DNA from: Arthrobacter sp. V1I9
Lineage (GTDB): Bacteria; Actinomycetota; Actinomycetes; Actinomycetales; Micrococcaceae
Assembly: GCF_030817075.1 (NCBI RefSeq)
Contig: NZ_JAUSYU010000001.1
Span: 248,001-312,000, forward strand
DNA: 64,000 nt
Direction: 5' to 3'
Positions 18,165 to 25,561 of this stretch are shown here, piece by piece. A model generated the notes under the pieces. It did not search any database and was not told where the DNA came from. It saw only the letters and a program-made list of their open reading frames with translations. Made by a program: the position numbers and the translations under genes. The first letter of the stretch is position 1, and each line of letters begins with the position of its first letter.

Positions 18165-18755
18165 TTAGAGCGTCAAGGACGCTCCCAATTTAACGTCCAG
18201 AGCGGTTGCAACCCTCTGGGCGACGTGGGAGACCGTGCCGATTCCTTCGACCTTGGTAAGGAGGCCGCGTTGGCTGTACAGGGATGTCACGGAGGTTGTT
18301 TGCTCGAAATAGAGGGCCATTCTTTCCCGTATGACCTCGGCTGTGTCGTCGGTACGGTTTTCGCTGACAGCCCGCCTGAGCAGCCTTTGGACCAATTCGT
18401 CCCTGTCAACGACGAGTTGAAGTACTACATCAAGTTTGTGACCCATGCCAGCCAGCGCCTCGTCGAGAAAGCCGACCTGAGCTGCCGTGCGAGGGTACCC
18501 GTCCAGCAAGAAACCGTCCTGCGCGTCAGGCTGATTCAGACGATCACGCACCATTTCGTTCGTGATCGTATCGGGGACGAATTTGCCTGCGTTCATGTAA
18601 GACTCTGCGGCCCGGCCGAGCGGAGACTGGCTCTTCACGTTATGCCGGAAGATATCTCCAGTCGAGATGGCGACGATTCCGTGCTTTTCGGTGATGTGCC
18701 TGGCCTGGGTGCCTTTTCCAGCGCCAGGGGGGCCTATCAGGAGCATCCTGATCAT
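18165..18755 (-). CDS. adk: Adenylate kinase (second, catabolic-cluster copy)
   Basis: The protein shows the P-loop GPPGAGKGT at residues 8-16, STGDIFRHNVKSQSPLGRAA, and GFLLDGYPRTAAQ, all canonical for adenylate kinase. At 196 residues it is the short form lacking the zinc-LID insert, usual in Actinobacteria. It converts AMP and ATP to two ADP. The ATG overlaps the upstream deacetylase stop as ATGA. The housekeeping adk normally sits beside secY/map, so this is probably an extra copy. It lies in the same operon as an AMP-forming acyl-CoA ligase, and may recycle the AMP made by that step. Confidence 0.9.
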   Translation of the reverse strand: MIRMLLIGPPGAGKGTQARHITEKHGIVAISTGDIFRHNVKSQSPLGRAAESYMNAGKFVPDTITNEMVRDRLNQPDAQDGFLLDGYPRTAAQVGFLDEALAGMGHKLDVVLQLVVDRDELVQRLLRRAVSENRTDDTAEVIRERMALYFEQTTSVTSLYSQRGLLTKVEGIGTVSHVAQRVATALDVKLGASLTL

Positions 18756-19678
18756 GGGGTTGTCCTTTCAAGATAAATGGGGGCATGACGGGCACGTTCG
18801 ATGACCGGGATGGCAGCGGCGGTAGCCTGGCCGCTGCCGTCGTCACGCCAGCAGTCGAAGAGCTCGGAGAGTGTGGGAAACCACACACCGTCGAAGGAAG
18901 ATATATGGTCGAGGAATTTCTCAAGCATGAGGAGGTTGTGCGCTCTTCCGATCGTCTGCGGGTGCAGAGTCCAGGTCATTGCGCCGCCTTGGCACCGTTC
19001 ATAGGCGAAGTTAAAACTGTCGATCCAACGCGCGAGCACCGCCTCGTTGCTTTGCATGAGGGGGCTGCCCTTAAAGGACTCCAGTTCGGGGAAGTCATCA
19101 AGAAACCAGGAAACTGGAAACTCCAGGAGCTTGCTCTCAGGGCCGAATGTGTTGCCCTTCTCCAGGCTGATATCGACGACCATACGGGGTCGATATGGCT
19201 CAAAGTCGCGACCCATCAGCGATGAATCCCAATCAAAGCCAAACTCTTCCAAGAGTTCAAGGGTGTTGTCGGTGACGTCTAGCGCGGGAGAGCGGTAGCC
19301 TCGCGGACGTTTCCCAATAAACTCTTCGTGTTGCCTGATCTGTAGTTCCAGCAGGCGCCGTTCCTCGTCCCGTTCCAATTTGGGCACATACTCGTGATAA
19401 ACGCCGTGAGCCCCTATTTCATGGCCCGACTCGACGATCGCTTCCACGGAGCGGGGGAAGGTTTGCATTGTGTGTGTAGGTACACACCACGTCGTTGTTA
19501 TTCCGTAGCGTTGAAACACCTCTAGAAGCCGCGGTGCGCCAACGACGGCACCGAACTCACCCCGTGACAGCTGAGTCTGAGAGGTCGAGCGAAACGTCCC
19601 CAGCCAGACACTTTGAGCATCAAAATCCGGGCTGAGCGAAACGGCAAGCCGTTTGCCTTCAGGTAGTTGGAGAGGCAC
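18752..19678 (-). CDS. NodB-fold polysaccharide deacetylase/imidase-like hydrolase
   Basis: The 308-residue protein has the NodB-homology metal pattern: SLSPDFDAQ (Asp at 18 and 20), SGHEIGAHGVYHE (His at 86, 91 and 95) and RPRGYRSPALDV. The last third holds FEFPVSWFLDD-like and TWTLHPQTIGR segments typical of the cyclic-imidase/PuuE allantoinase branch rather than peptidoglycan deacetylases. There is no signal peptide, so it should be cytoplasmic. In this operon, hydrolysis of a cyclic amide, imide or N-acyl group is a reasonable guess. The GTG start has only a weak ribosome site (GAAAG). Confidence 0.82.
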   Translation of the reverse strand: MPLQLPEGKRLAVSLSPDFDAQSVWLGTFRSTSQTQLSRGEFGAVVGAPRLLEVFQRYGITTTWCVPTHTMQTFPRSVEAIVESGHEIGAHGVYHEYVPKLERDEERRLLELQIRQHEEFIGKRPRGYRSPALDVTDNTLELLEEFGFDWDSSLMGRDFEPYRPRMVVDISLEKGNTFGPESKLLEFPVSWFLDDFPELESFKGSPLMQSNEAVLARWIDSFNFAYERCQGGAMTWTLHPQTIGRAHNLLMLEKFLDHISSFDGVWFPTLSELFDCWRDDGSGQATAAAIPVIERARHAPIYLERTTP

Positions 19679-19738
19679 AACAATCAGCTTTCTTTAGGCC
19701 AAATTCGGAGGTGGTCAACGATTGAGGGGCCGCGCCCC

Positions 19739-20224
19739 TTATCCTGGCCGGCGTGATAGGAGGACGACCCAGTCGCCTTCCTGGCAAACAACCCCGTTCT
19801 GGTTCAAAATCTGAACACGGGTCGTAACAATGCCCCGGTCCGGCTTGCTGCTGGATGGCCTGATGCCAATCACTTCTTCGCGAACGGTGATGGTGTCACC
19901 GATTCGTATCGGGGCGCACATTTTCCAGTTGTCGATGCCCAAGAATGCTATGGCCGACCCGTTCTTCCATCCCAAAGCCATTTCAAGCCCGAATGCAAGG
20001 GACAGGGCGCCAGGGCCGTGGAAAAGCCTGGTCCCGAATTCAGTCGTTTTCGCATACTCTTCATTTGTGTGCAACGGGTGCATGTCCCCCGACCATGTGC
20101 CGAAAGTGACGACGTCGAATTCGGTGACGGTACGGCCGGCGGAGATCCATTCTTGGCCGAGCTCAAGGTCGTCAAGATACCGGACAGCGGAAGAGCTGGT
20201 CGTGCCCAGGAGGTTGGTAGTCAA
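19739..20224 (-). CDS. MaoC-like (R)-specific enoyl-CoA hydratase
   Basis: The 161-residue hotdog protein has GTWSGDMHPLHTNEEYAKTT, the MaoC active-site segment in which an Asp and a His act on water. It is followed by RLFHGPGALSLAFGLEMAL and IRIGDTITVREEVIGIRPSS. These enzymes hydrate enoyl-CoA to 3-hydroxyacyl-CoA or dehydrate it. It is 63 bases from the neighbouring oxidase stop within the seven-gene leftward operon. A paralogue at 29622-30131 is in the divergent, rightward arm and has nearly the same active-site sequence. Confidence 0.87.
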   Translation of the reverse strand: MTTNLLGTTSSSAVRYLDDLELGQEWISAGRTVTEFDVVTFGTWSGDMHPLHTNEEYAKTTEFGTRLFHGPGALSLAFGLEMALGWKNGSAIAFLGIDNWKMCAPIRIGDTITVREEVIGIRPSSSKPDRGIVTTRVQILNQNGVVCQEGDWVVLLSRRPG

Positions 20225-20280
20225 AGCGTGCTCCAGTTCTCAAGTATTCGTTAGATGCTGTAGACGGTGAACCAGCTGGT

Positions 20281-21507
20281 TCAGTACCTGATGACCCCGT
20301 CAACGGGGGCGGCAAGGGACGGCCGGTAGAGAGACAACTCGTCGAGGGACAAGCTGGTCTGCTCGCCCGAAATTAGCTCGGCCACCAGACGTCCCGTGAT
20401 CGGCCCGGCGAGATTGCCGTAGACATGGCCTGTGGCGAGGACCAGCCCGGGAAGTTCCTCTACTTCATCAACGATTGGCAGGGAATCGGCCGTGGCAGGC
20501 ACCAGGCCGGCCCAGGCGCTCTCGATGCCGAGAGCCCTGTAGTTGGGAAAAGTACGGAGCAAGGAGTCGATCGCAAGCTTCAGCCCGGCGGCGGGCATCC
20601 TGTCATCGAGCTGGTCAGGGTAATCCATGGGGCACCCTATGAACAGATTGCCGTTTTCTGTTTTGGCCACACACTCCATGTGTTCCAGGGCGTGCGTCTG
20701 GTCCTCGGAAGGCGAGGTGAAGTATTCATCCCGATAGCTTGGAAGGTTGCGGATGTGGGCGTACTGCTTGGCCGCCAGCGGTCCGTTGAGAATCTTGTCG
20801 AGTTTCTCTTCGACGGGCGCGAGCATTACAGCTCCAAGCCTGTGTGCCTTTATGGGTACGCTAATGCCTTCCGCTTCAAGCATTGTTGACCAGATGCCCG
20901 TCGCCCACACCACTTTGTCCGCGGAGACATCGCCCCCAACTGTCCTGACACCTACGACCTTCGAACCACGTCGCAGCGGGCCAAGGACCGGTGTGTTCTC
21001 GTGGATGCGAACACCGAGTCTGCGGCATTCCTGGGCCAGGGCGCGGACGAACTTGGGCGTTCGAATTTGGCCGTCCTCCGGGCTGAAGGTGGCTCCTATG
21101 ACGTCGGGTGGCAAGATCGGTGCGGCTTCGTGAGCAGCCTGGTCGTCAAGCAGCTCCGCTTTGAATCCGTCGGCAATGCGGGCTTCGACGAATTCCTTGT
21201 AGACGCGGCGCTGGTCGTCCGTATAAAAGAACGTCATGGCGCCATTGCTTCTGTACTCGAAGGTCGGCCCGAGGATATCTGCAAAGTCGTCATAAAGAGC
21301 TCTGCCGGCGCGTGTCAGCTCCACTGCGTAGTCGCCGTGGCGATTTTGCATATGCAGGAATCCCAGGTTACGCCCAGAGGCTCCGTGGCCAAGTTCCCGC
21401 TGTTCGAGGAGCACAACGTCATGGCCTTTTGTCGCGAGGAAGTACGCCGTTGTTACGCCAACTATCCCGCCGCCTACGACCACAACTCCGGCCTTGTCGA
21501 GGTTCAT
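20281..21507 (-). CDS. FAD-dependent amine/amino-acid oxidoreductase (DAO family)
   Basis: The 408-residue protein begins AGVVVVGGGIVGVTTAYFL with the Rossmann motif at about 12-17, then ELGHGASGRNLGFLHMQNR. The C-terminal FAD contact is AWAGLVPATADSLPIVDEVE. It is a paralogue of the enzyme at 14812-16014 and shares the GASGRN segment. Expected chemistry is oxidation of an amine or N-methyl amino acid, with electrons passed to O2 or a quinone. It lies between the MaoC hydratase (downstream) and the acyl-CoA ligase (upstream) in one operon. Confidence 0.88.
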   Translation of the reverse strand: MNLDKAGVVVVGGGIVGVTTAYFLATKGHDVVLLEQRELGHGASGRNLGFLHMQNRHGDYAVELTRAGRALYDDFADILGPTFEYRSNGAMTFFYTDDQRRVYKEFVEARIADGFKAELLDDQAAHEAAPILPPDVIGATFSPEDGQIRTPKFVRALAQECRRLGVRIHENTPVLGPLRRGSKVVGVRTVGGDVSADKVVWATGIWSTMLEAEGISVPIKAHRLGAVMLAPVEEKLDKILNGPLAAKQYAHIRNLPSYRDEYFTSPSEDQTHALEHMECVAKTENGNLFIGCPMDYPDQLDDRMPAAGLKLAIDSLLRTFPNYRALGIESAWAGLVPATADSLPIVDEVEELPGLVLATGHVYGNLAGPITGRLVAELISGEQTSLSLDELSLYRPSLAAPVDGVIRY

Positions 21508-21591
21508 TTTCTTCCTGTCCTAACTCTTCTTGTCTGGCAGCATGTCTAGGAGCGCTGCCCCCTAAATGTGATGGCGGGTGTAGTTACGCCG

Positions 21592-23133
21592 TTATGAGCT
21601 ACTTTGACGTGCTTCTGCCGACAGGAGCGCTGCCACGTCCCGCCGGCTGACCTTTCCGGTCGTCAAGTTCACTGGAAGTGCATCAACGGTGACGAACTGG
21701 CTGGGAACCTTATACGACGAGAGACGGGCGGCAGTGAACGTTTTAAGCTCGTCGTGGTCAAGGGGTGACCCTCCCTGGGCCACAATGGCAGCCACGACGC
21801 GCTGGCCGTAGATGTCATCCGGGATGCCCACGACGGCAGCTTCAGCAACAGATGGGTGTTGCTGAAGGACTCGTTCGATTTCTGCCGGAGAGATATTTGT
21901 GCCGCCGCGGATGATGACGTCGGATAGGCGGCCAACAACGTAAACGAAGCCGTTTTCGTCTACCCTTACGAGGTCTTTGGTGCGATACCAGCCATCTTCG
22001 GTAATGACGGCGCGCGTTTGTTCCTCGTCTCGCCAATATCCAAGCATCAGACCAGGGCCTGTAGAGTATGCCTCCCCAGTCTCGCCTTCCGGGACTTCCT
22101 GTCCCTGGGCGTCGAGAACCTTCAGCCTCGAGCGGGGCACCAGCTTGCCGGCGGATCCCGGTTTGGGTGTCGGGTTGGCGACCGGGTCGTACGTCACCAG
22201 CGGTAGGCATTCGGAGGCGCAGTAGGCGTCCAGGACGGGCAGCCCGGTTTGTGCTTGCCAACGACTGAAGGCGGCTTCATTTCTGGGCTCTCCACCTGAT
22301 ATGCAGAGCCGAAGTGAAGGAAACGCGGGATGGCCGGTGTTGGTCTGCTCTGCGTATTGCGCCAATTTCCCGAACGTTGCAGTGACGCCTGCCAGGAATG
22401 TGGCTGAGTGCTTCTCAATGGCTGGCGCTATCAGTTCCGGACGGGCCCTGCGGACCACCACGACAGTCCCGCCGCGCAGCAGGACGGCCAATGAGGTGCT
22501 GGCCAGCCCGTAGAGCCAGGCCATTGGTAGACAGATGATGGCCGTGTCTTCGGGGCCGAGGTGCCAAACCTCGCCGTAGGTATCCGCGCAGTTGTAAATG
22601 GCTGTTGCGGAGAGCATGATTGCCTTCGGCCGGCTTGTGGTGCCTGACGAGAAGCAGATCATGGCGAGCGGTTCGCGAAGACCCTCCGGGTTCGGCGACG
22701 CGTCATGCCGCACGGTGGTAACCCGGAAGTCAGCAATATCGACAATGGGCGCGTTACGTGCCGCGGTAGTAATCGATGCACCATCGACGCCTTCAGAGGT
22801 GACGATCAGCGCAGGGTCACTCGTATCAATGGCATATTCCAGGTCGCCGGGCCCGGAGGAAGGGTAGACGGTGACCAGGACGCCGCCGCTTCGCCATACA
22901 GCCAAAGCGGTTGCCAGGTAGTCGGCCGAGCTTTCAGCTACGAGGGCCACTCGGTAACCGGGTTTGAGTCCGGCTTTGAGCAGTATCCCGGCGCGCCGCT
23001 CGATTGACGCCTGCAGGTCCCCATAGGTGATAGTGGTATCGCCGTCGATGATGGCCGCGTGGTCGGGGTTTCGACCCGCGACCTTCTCGAGTGCTGAAAC
23101 ACAGCCCATTTGCTCGGTTGACGAGTTATTCAT
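21592..23133 (-). CDS. AMP-forming acyl-CoA synthetase/ligase
   Basis: The 513-residue protein, starting at the ATG after GGAGCGGAT, has the adenylate-forming signature. The ATP loop MICFSSGTTSRPKAIML is near residues 158-174. YSTGPGLMLGYWRD, EDGWYRTKDLVRVDENG and VYVVGRLSDVIIRGGTNISP follow, and the catalytic Lys is in LTTGKVSRRD near residue 494. It activates a carboxylic acid to acyl-CoA, releasing AMP and PPi. The acid specificity cannot be read. It heads the CoA-handling part of the leftward operon, and the downstream adenylate kinase would deal with AMP. Confidence 0.92.
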   Translation of the reverse strand: MNNSSTEQMGCVSALEKVAGRNPDHAAIIDGDTTITYGDLQASIERRAGILLKAGLKPGYRVALVAESSADYLATALAVWRSGGVLVTVYPSSGPGDLEYAIDTSDPALIVTSEGVDGASITTAARNAPIVDIADFRVTTVRHDASPNPEGLREPLAMICFSSGTTSRPKAIMLSATAIYNCADTYGEVWHLGPEDTAIICLPMAWLYGLASTSLAVLLRGGTVVVVRRARPELIAPAIEKHSATFLAGVTATFGKLAQYAEQTNTGHPAFPSLRLCISGGEPRNEAAFSRWQAQTGLPVLDAYCASECLPLVTYDPVANPTPKPGSAGKLVPRSRLKVLDAQGQEVPEGETGEAYSTGPGLMLGYWRDEEQTRAVITEDGWYRTKDLVRVDENGFVYVVGRLSDVIIRGGTNISPAEIERVLQQHPSVAEAAVVGIPDDIYGQRVVAAIVAQGGSPLDHDELKTFTAARLSSYKVPSQFVTVDALPVNLTTGKVSRRDVAALLSAEARQSSS

Positions 23134-23244
23134 ATCCGCTCCACATTGATTTTGAGGTTGGAACACGCTGTAGGCCAGCTAACCTGCCGCAGGGCATCAA
23201 CAACGTTGGGCTGGTGGGGCCTTTGAACCGGCGTGCGGTTAGTT

Positions 23245-24291
23245 TCAGACCGCAAGCCCTTTGAGGATCTTCTCCGCCTCCGAGCCCATGTTCTCTACGA
23301 TCTGGCCGGCCGGAAGAATCTCATGAACCAGCTGCATTGTCTGTCCGACCGGCATCATTCCGAAGTCCATGTCACCGTCCTGATACCCGGTCTCGACACG
23401 GGTGCCTGCGACTGCGTATTGGCCAGGGAACCCTGCCGGCTTCTTCTCGGTCGATTCCCATTCCGAGGTCCATTTGTTCTCGAAAGCGCGCATGCGCTTA
23501 CCGCTGTACGAGTAGGTAATGGTGCTGTCCTTGAAGGTACCTTCGACCACACGGTTCTTGAAGTTTTCATGGCCGTAAGCCTCGGGGCTGGCAATAAATC
23601 GGGTTCCGACCCAAACACCTGCCGCACCCAAAGCGAGAGAGGCCGCCAGCCCTCGTCCGTCGGCGATGCCTCCGGCAGCCAGAACCGGCTGATCTACAAC
23701 ATCTGCGACGGCTGGGACGAGGGTCATGGTTGATGCGTAGCCAGTGTGACCGCCAGCCTCTGTTCCCTGCGCCACAATGAAGTCAACGCCTGCGGCGCTG
23801 GCTTCCTTTGCCTTGCCCACGGAGCCGACAAGTGAGAAGACAGTTATCCCGCGGTCCTTGCATTCCTTGATGAACCAGTCGGGAGTGGCGAAGGTCAGGA
23901 CGATGGCAGCGGGTGCCGCGTCCAGGACGATCTGGACTTGGTCTGCTACGGCGCCAGGGGTCAAAAGAGCTTCCACGCCCGCCAGTTTTTCCTGATCAGC
24001 TCCGGACAGTGATCCCCACAGCTCACGCACCGGTGCCCACTGTGCTTCATCCTCAGTGGTAAGCGAATCCGGGAGCAGCAAATTAATCGCGTAGGGTTTG
24101 TCGGTGCCAGCCTGGATCTTCTTGATTTCGGCGCGGAGGTTATCAGGCATGAAGCTGACACCACCGAGGCATCCCATGCCGCCAGCGTTGCTAACGGCGG
24201 TGACAAGCTCGGCTTGTGCCACCCGGGCCATGCCTGCGGAGCAGATGGGGTACTGGAGACCGAGGGCCTCGGTCAATGCTGTCCTGATCAC
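23245..24291 (-). CDS. Nitronate monooxygenase (2-nitropropane dioxygenase) family
   Basis: I chose the GTG at 24291 (ribosome site AAAGG, 7-base spacer); a longer GTG start at 24306 lacks one. The TIM-barrel flavoprotein shows YPICSAGMARVAQAELVTAV, AVSNAGGMGCLGG and FIVAQGTEAGGHTGYAS, whose His is the catalytic residue of the class I enzymes. The later VLAAGGIADGRGLAASLALG binds FMN. The family oxidises nitronates such as propionate 3-nitronate. Members are also often annotated as enoyl-ACP reductase-like. In this operon, either detoxification of a nitro compound or an FMN redox step is possible. Confidence 0.85.
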   Translation of the reverse strand: MIRTALTEALGLQYPICSAGMARVAQAELVTAVSNAGGMGCLGGVSFMPDNLRAEIKKIQAGTDKPYAINLLLPDSLTTEDEAQWAPVRELWGSLSGADQEKLAGVEALLTPGAVADQVQIVLDAAPAAIVLTFATPDWFIKECKDRGITVFSLVGSVGKAKEASAAGVDFIVAQGTEAGGHTGYASTMTLVPAVADVVDQPVLAAGGIADGRGLAASLALGAAGVWVGTRFIASPEAYGHENFKNRVVEGTFKDSTITYSYSGKRMRAFENKWTSEWESTEKKPAGFPGQYAVAGTRVETGYQDGDMDFGMMPVGQTMQLVHEILPAGQIVENMGSEAEKILKGLAV

Positions 24292-24402
24292 TGATACACC
24301 TTTCACGTCCCGGAGTTCAGATTCTGCTTTGCTCCGGCTGTTTATGTTGTCCCGCGTTGGGGCCTGGTTGATGGTTTTTTAGCCCGACGTAGCCCGGCAG
24401 GT

Positions 24403-25182
24403 TTAGGTGGCGTTCCAGCCGCCATCGACCTGAATGGTCTGACCGTTGACATAGCTGGCGGCGTCGGAAGCGAGGAAGAGGACGACACTCGCGACTTCTG
24501 ATGGTTCACCTGACCGTTTTGCGGGGATGAGGAAGTCCATGATTTCGGGCGAAACGCCAATGCCGCGTTGCTGGGTCGAGACGAGATCGCCCAGGATTTC
24601 CTCCGACGTCGCGCGGAGGTTGGTTTTGATAACGCCGGGAGCGACGACGTTGGCGGTCACGCCGTGTGGGGCAACATCGATGGCAAGCCGCCGGGTCAGG
24701 CCTTCCAGGCCGGCCTTGGAGGCGACATACGAGATTCCGTCTGCCGCGCCCCGCTGGCCTGCGACTGAACCAATAGTGATGATGCGACCGGAGTTCTGCT
24801 TTGTCATCACCTGTGCAGCGGCGCGGCAGCCGTAAAAGGCTCCTGTCAGGTTGACCCCGATGATCTTGGCCCATAGCTCCGGGGTCGTTTCAAGCACGTC
24901 GGCGTATCCGTCAAATACACCTGCGCTGTTAACAAAGACGTCCAGCTTCCCGGTCTTGTCCACGACCTCGTCTACGAGTGCGGATACCGATTGGTAATCA
25001 CTGACGTCCACAACCCTTGTGTGAAGTGACTCCGGAGAGCCGAGTTCGCTGCGGGTCTCTGCGAGGCGTTCCTCTGAGAGGTCGCTGGCATAGACCTCAT
25101 ACCCTGCTTCGACAAATGCCTGGGCAATGCCTCGGCCGATACCCGATCCGGATCCTGTGATAATTACGCTTTTGCTTCCCAT
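24403..25182 (-). CDS. Short-chain dehydrogenase/reductase (SDR)
   Basis: A classical 259-residue SDR: the cofactor motif TGSGSGIGRGIAQA at about 8-21, NSAGVF near residue 85, and the catalytic GSVAGQRGAADGISYVASKA with Ser, Tyr and Lys. The C-terminus QTIQVDGGWNAT is typical of FabG-type enzymes. It should interconvert a 3-hydroxyacyl-CoA or similar alcohol with its ketone using NAD(P)H. The weak upstream site leaves the start uncertain: TTG at 25191 is possible. It is the first gene of the leftward operon and diverges from the FAD/Fe-S dehydrogenase. Confidence 0.9.
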   Translation of the reverse strand: MGSKSVIITGSGSGIGRGIAQAFVEAGYEVYASDLSEERLAETRSELGSPESLHTRVVDVSDYQSVSALVDEVVDKTGKLDVFVNSAGVFDGYADVLETTPELWAKIIGVNLTGAFYGCRAAAQVMTKQNSGRIITIGSVAGQRGAADGISYVASKAGLEGLTRRLAIDVAPHGVTANVVAPGVIKTNLRATSEEILGDLVSTQQRGIGVSPEIMDFLIPAKRSGEPSEVASVVLFLASDAASYVNGQTIQVDGGWNAT

Positions 25183-25191
25183 GCCATTCAA

Positions 25192-25561
25192 ACTACGGGG
25201 GTGATTGCTGGTGCGAAACTGGCAACTTCACGGCATTGGGCCGTTCTCTTCGTGGAAGCTACAGGTAGTGCCCGCAGAAGCTCCACATCCTGCGATGATC
25301 TGCCCCGTCCCGTACCGGTAGGGCACGACAGGGTTTGTCCCCCGGATTTAGGTGGAGAGTTGAGGCAGCAGCACAGGGGGCCCTCGGAAAAGGACCAAGG
25401 TACCGTTCTTTCTTTCGAAGAAATTATGGCGGCTGCTTCCCCGGAGACCACCCTAAGATCTCAGAACGTATTCCATCGCGAAGGTAACGCCCTCGACAGG
25501 GCAGATCCGCCACCAGTCTTAGATAGGCCCGACAGGCCACCTTACGGAAAGTTTCAGCACC
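25192..25561. promoter_or_regulatory. Divergent promoter region at the centre of the catabolic cluster
   Basis: This 370-base stretch separates the leftward seven-gene operon from the rightward dehydrogenase gene. It holds no supported reading frame. Both arms are most likely controlled from here. I could not identify a clear operator motif by eye. Confidence 0.5.
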
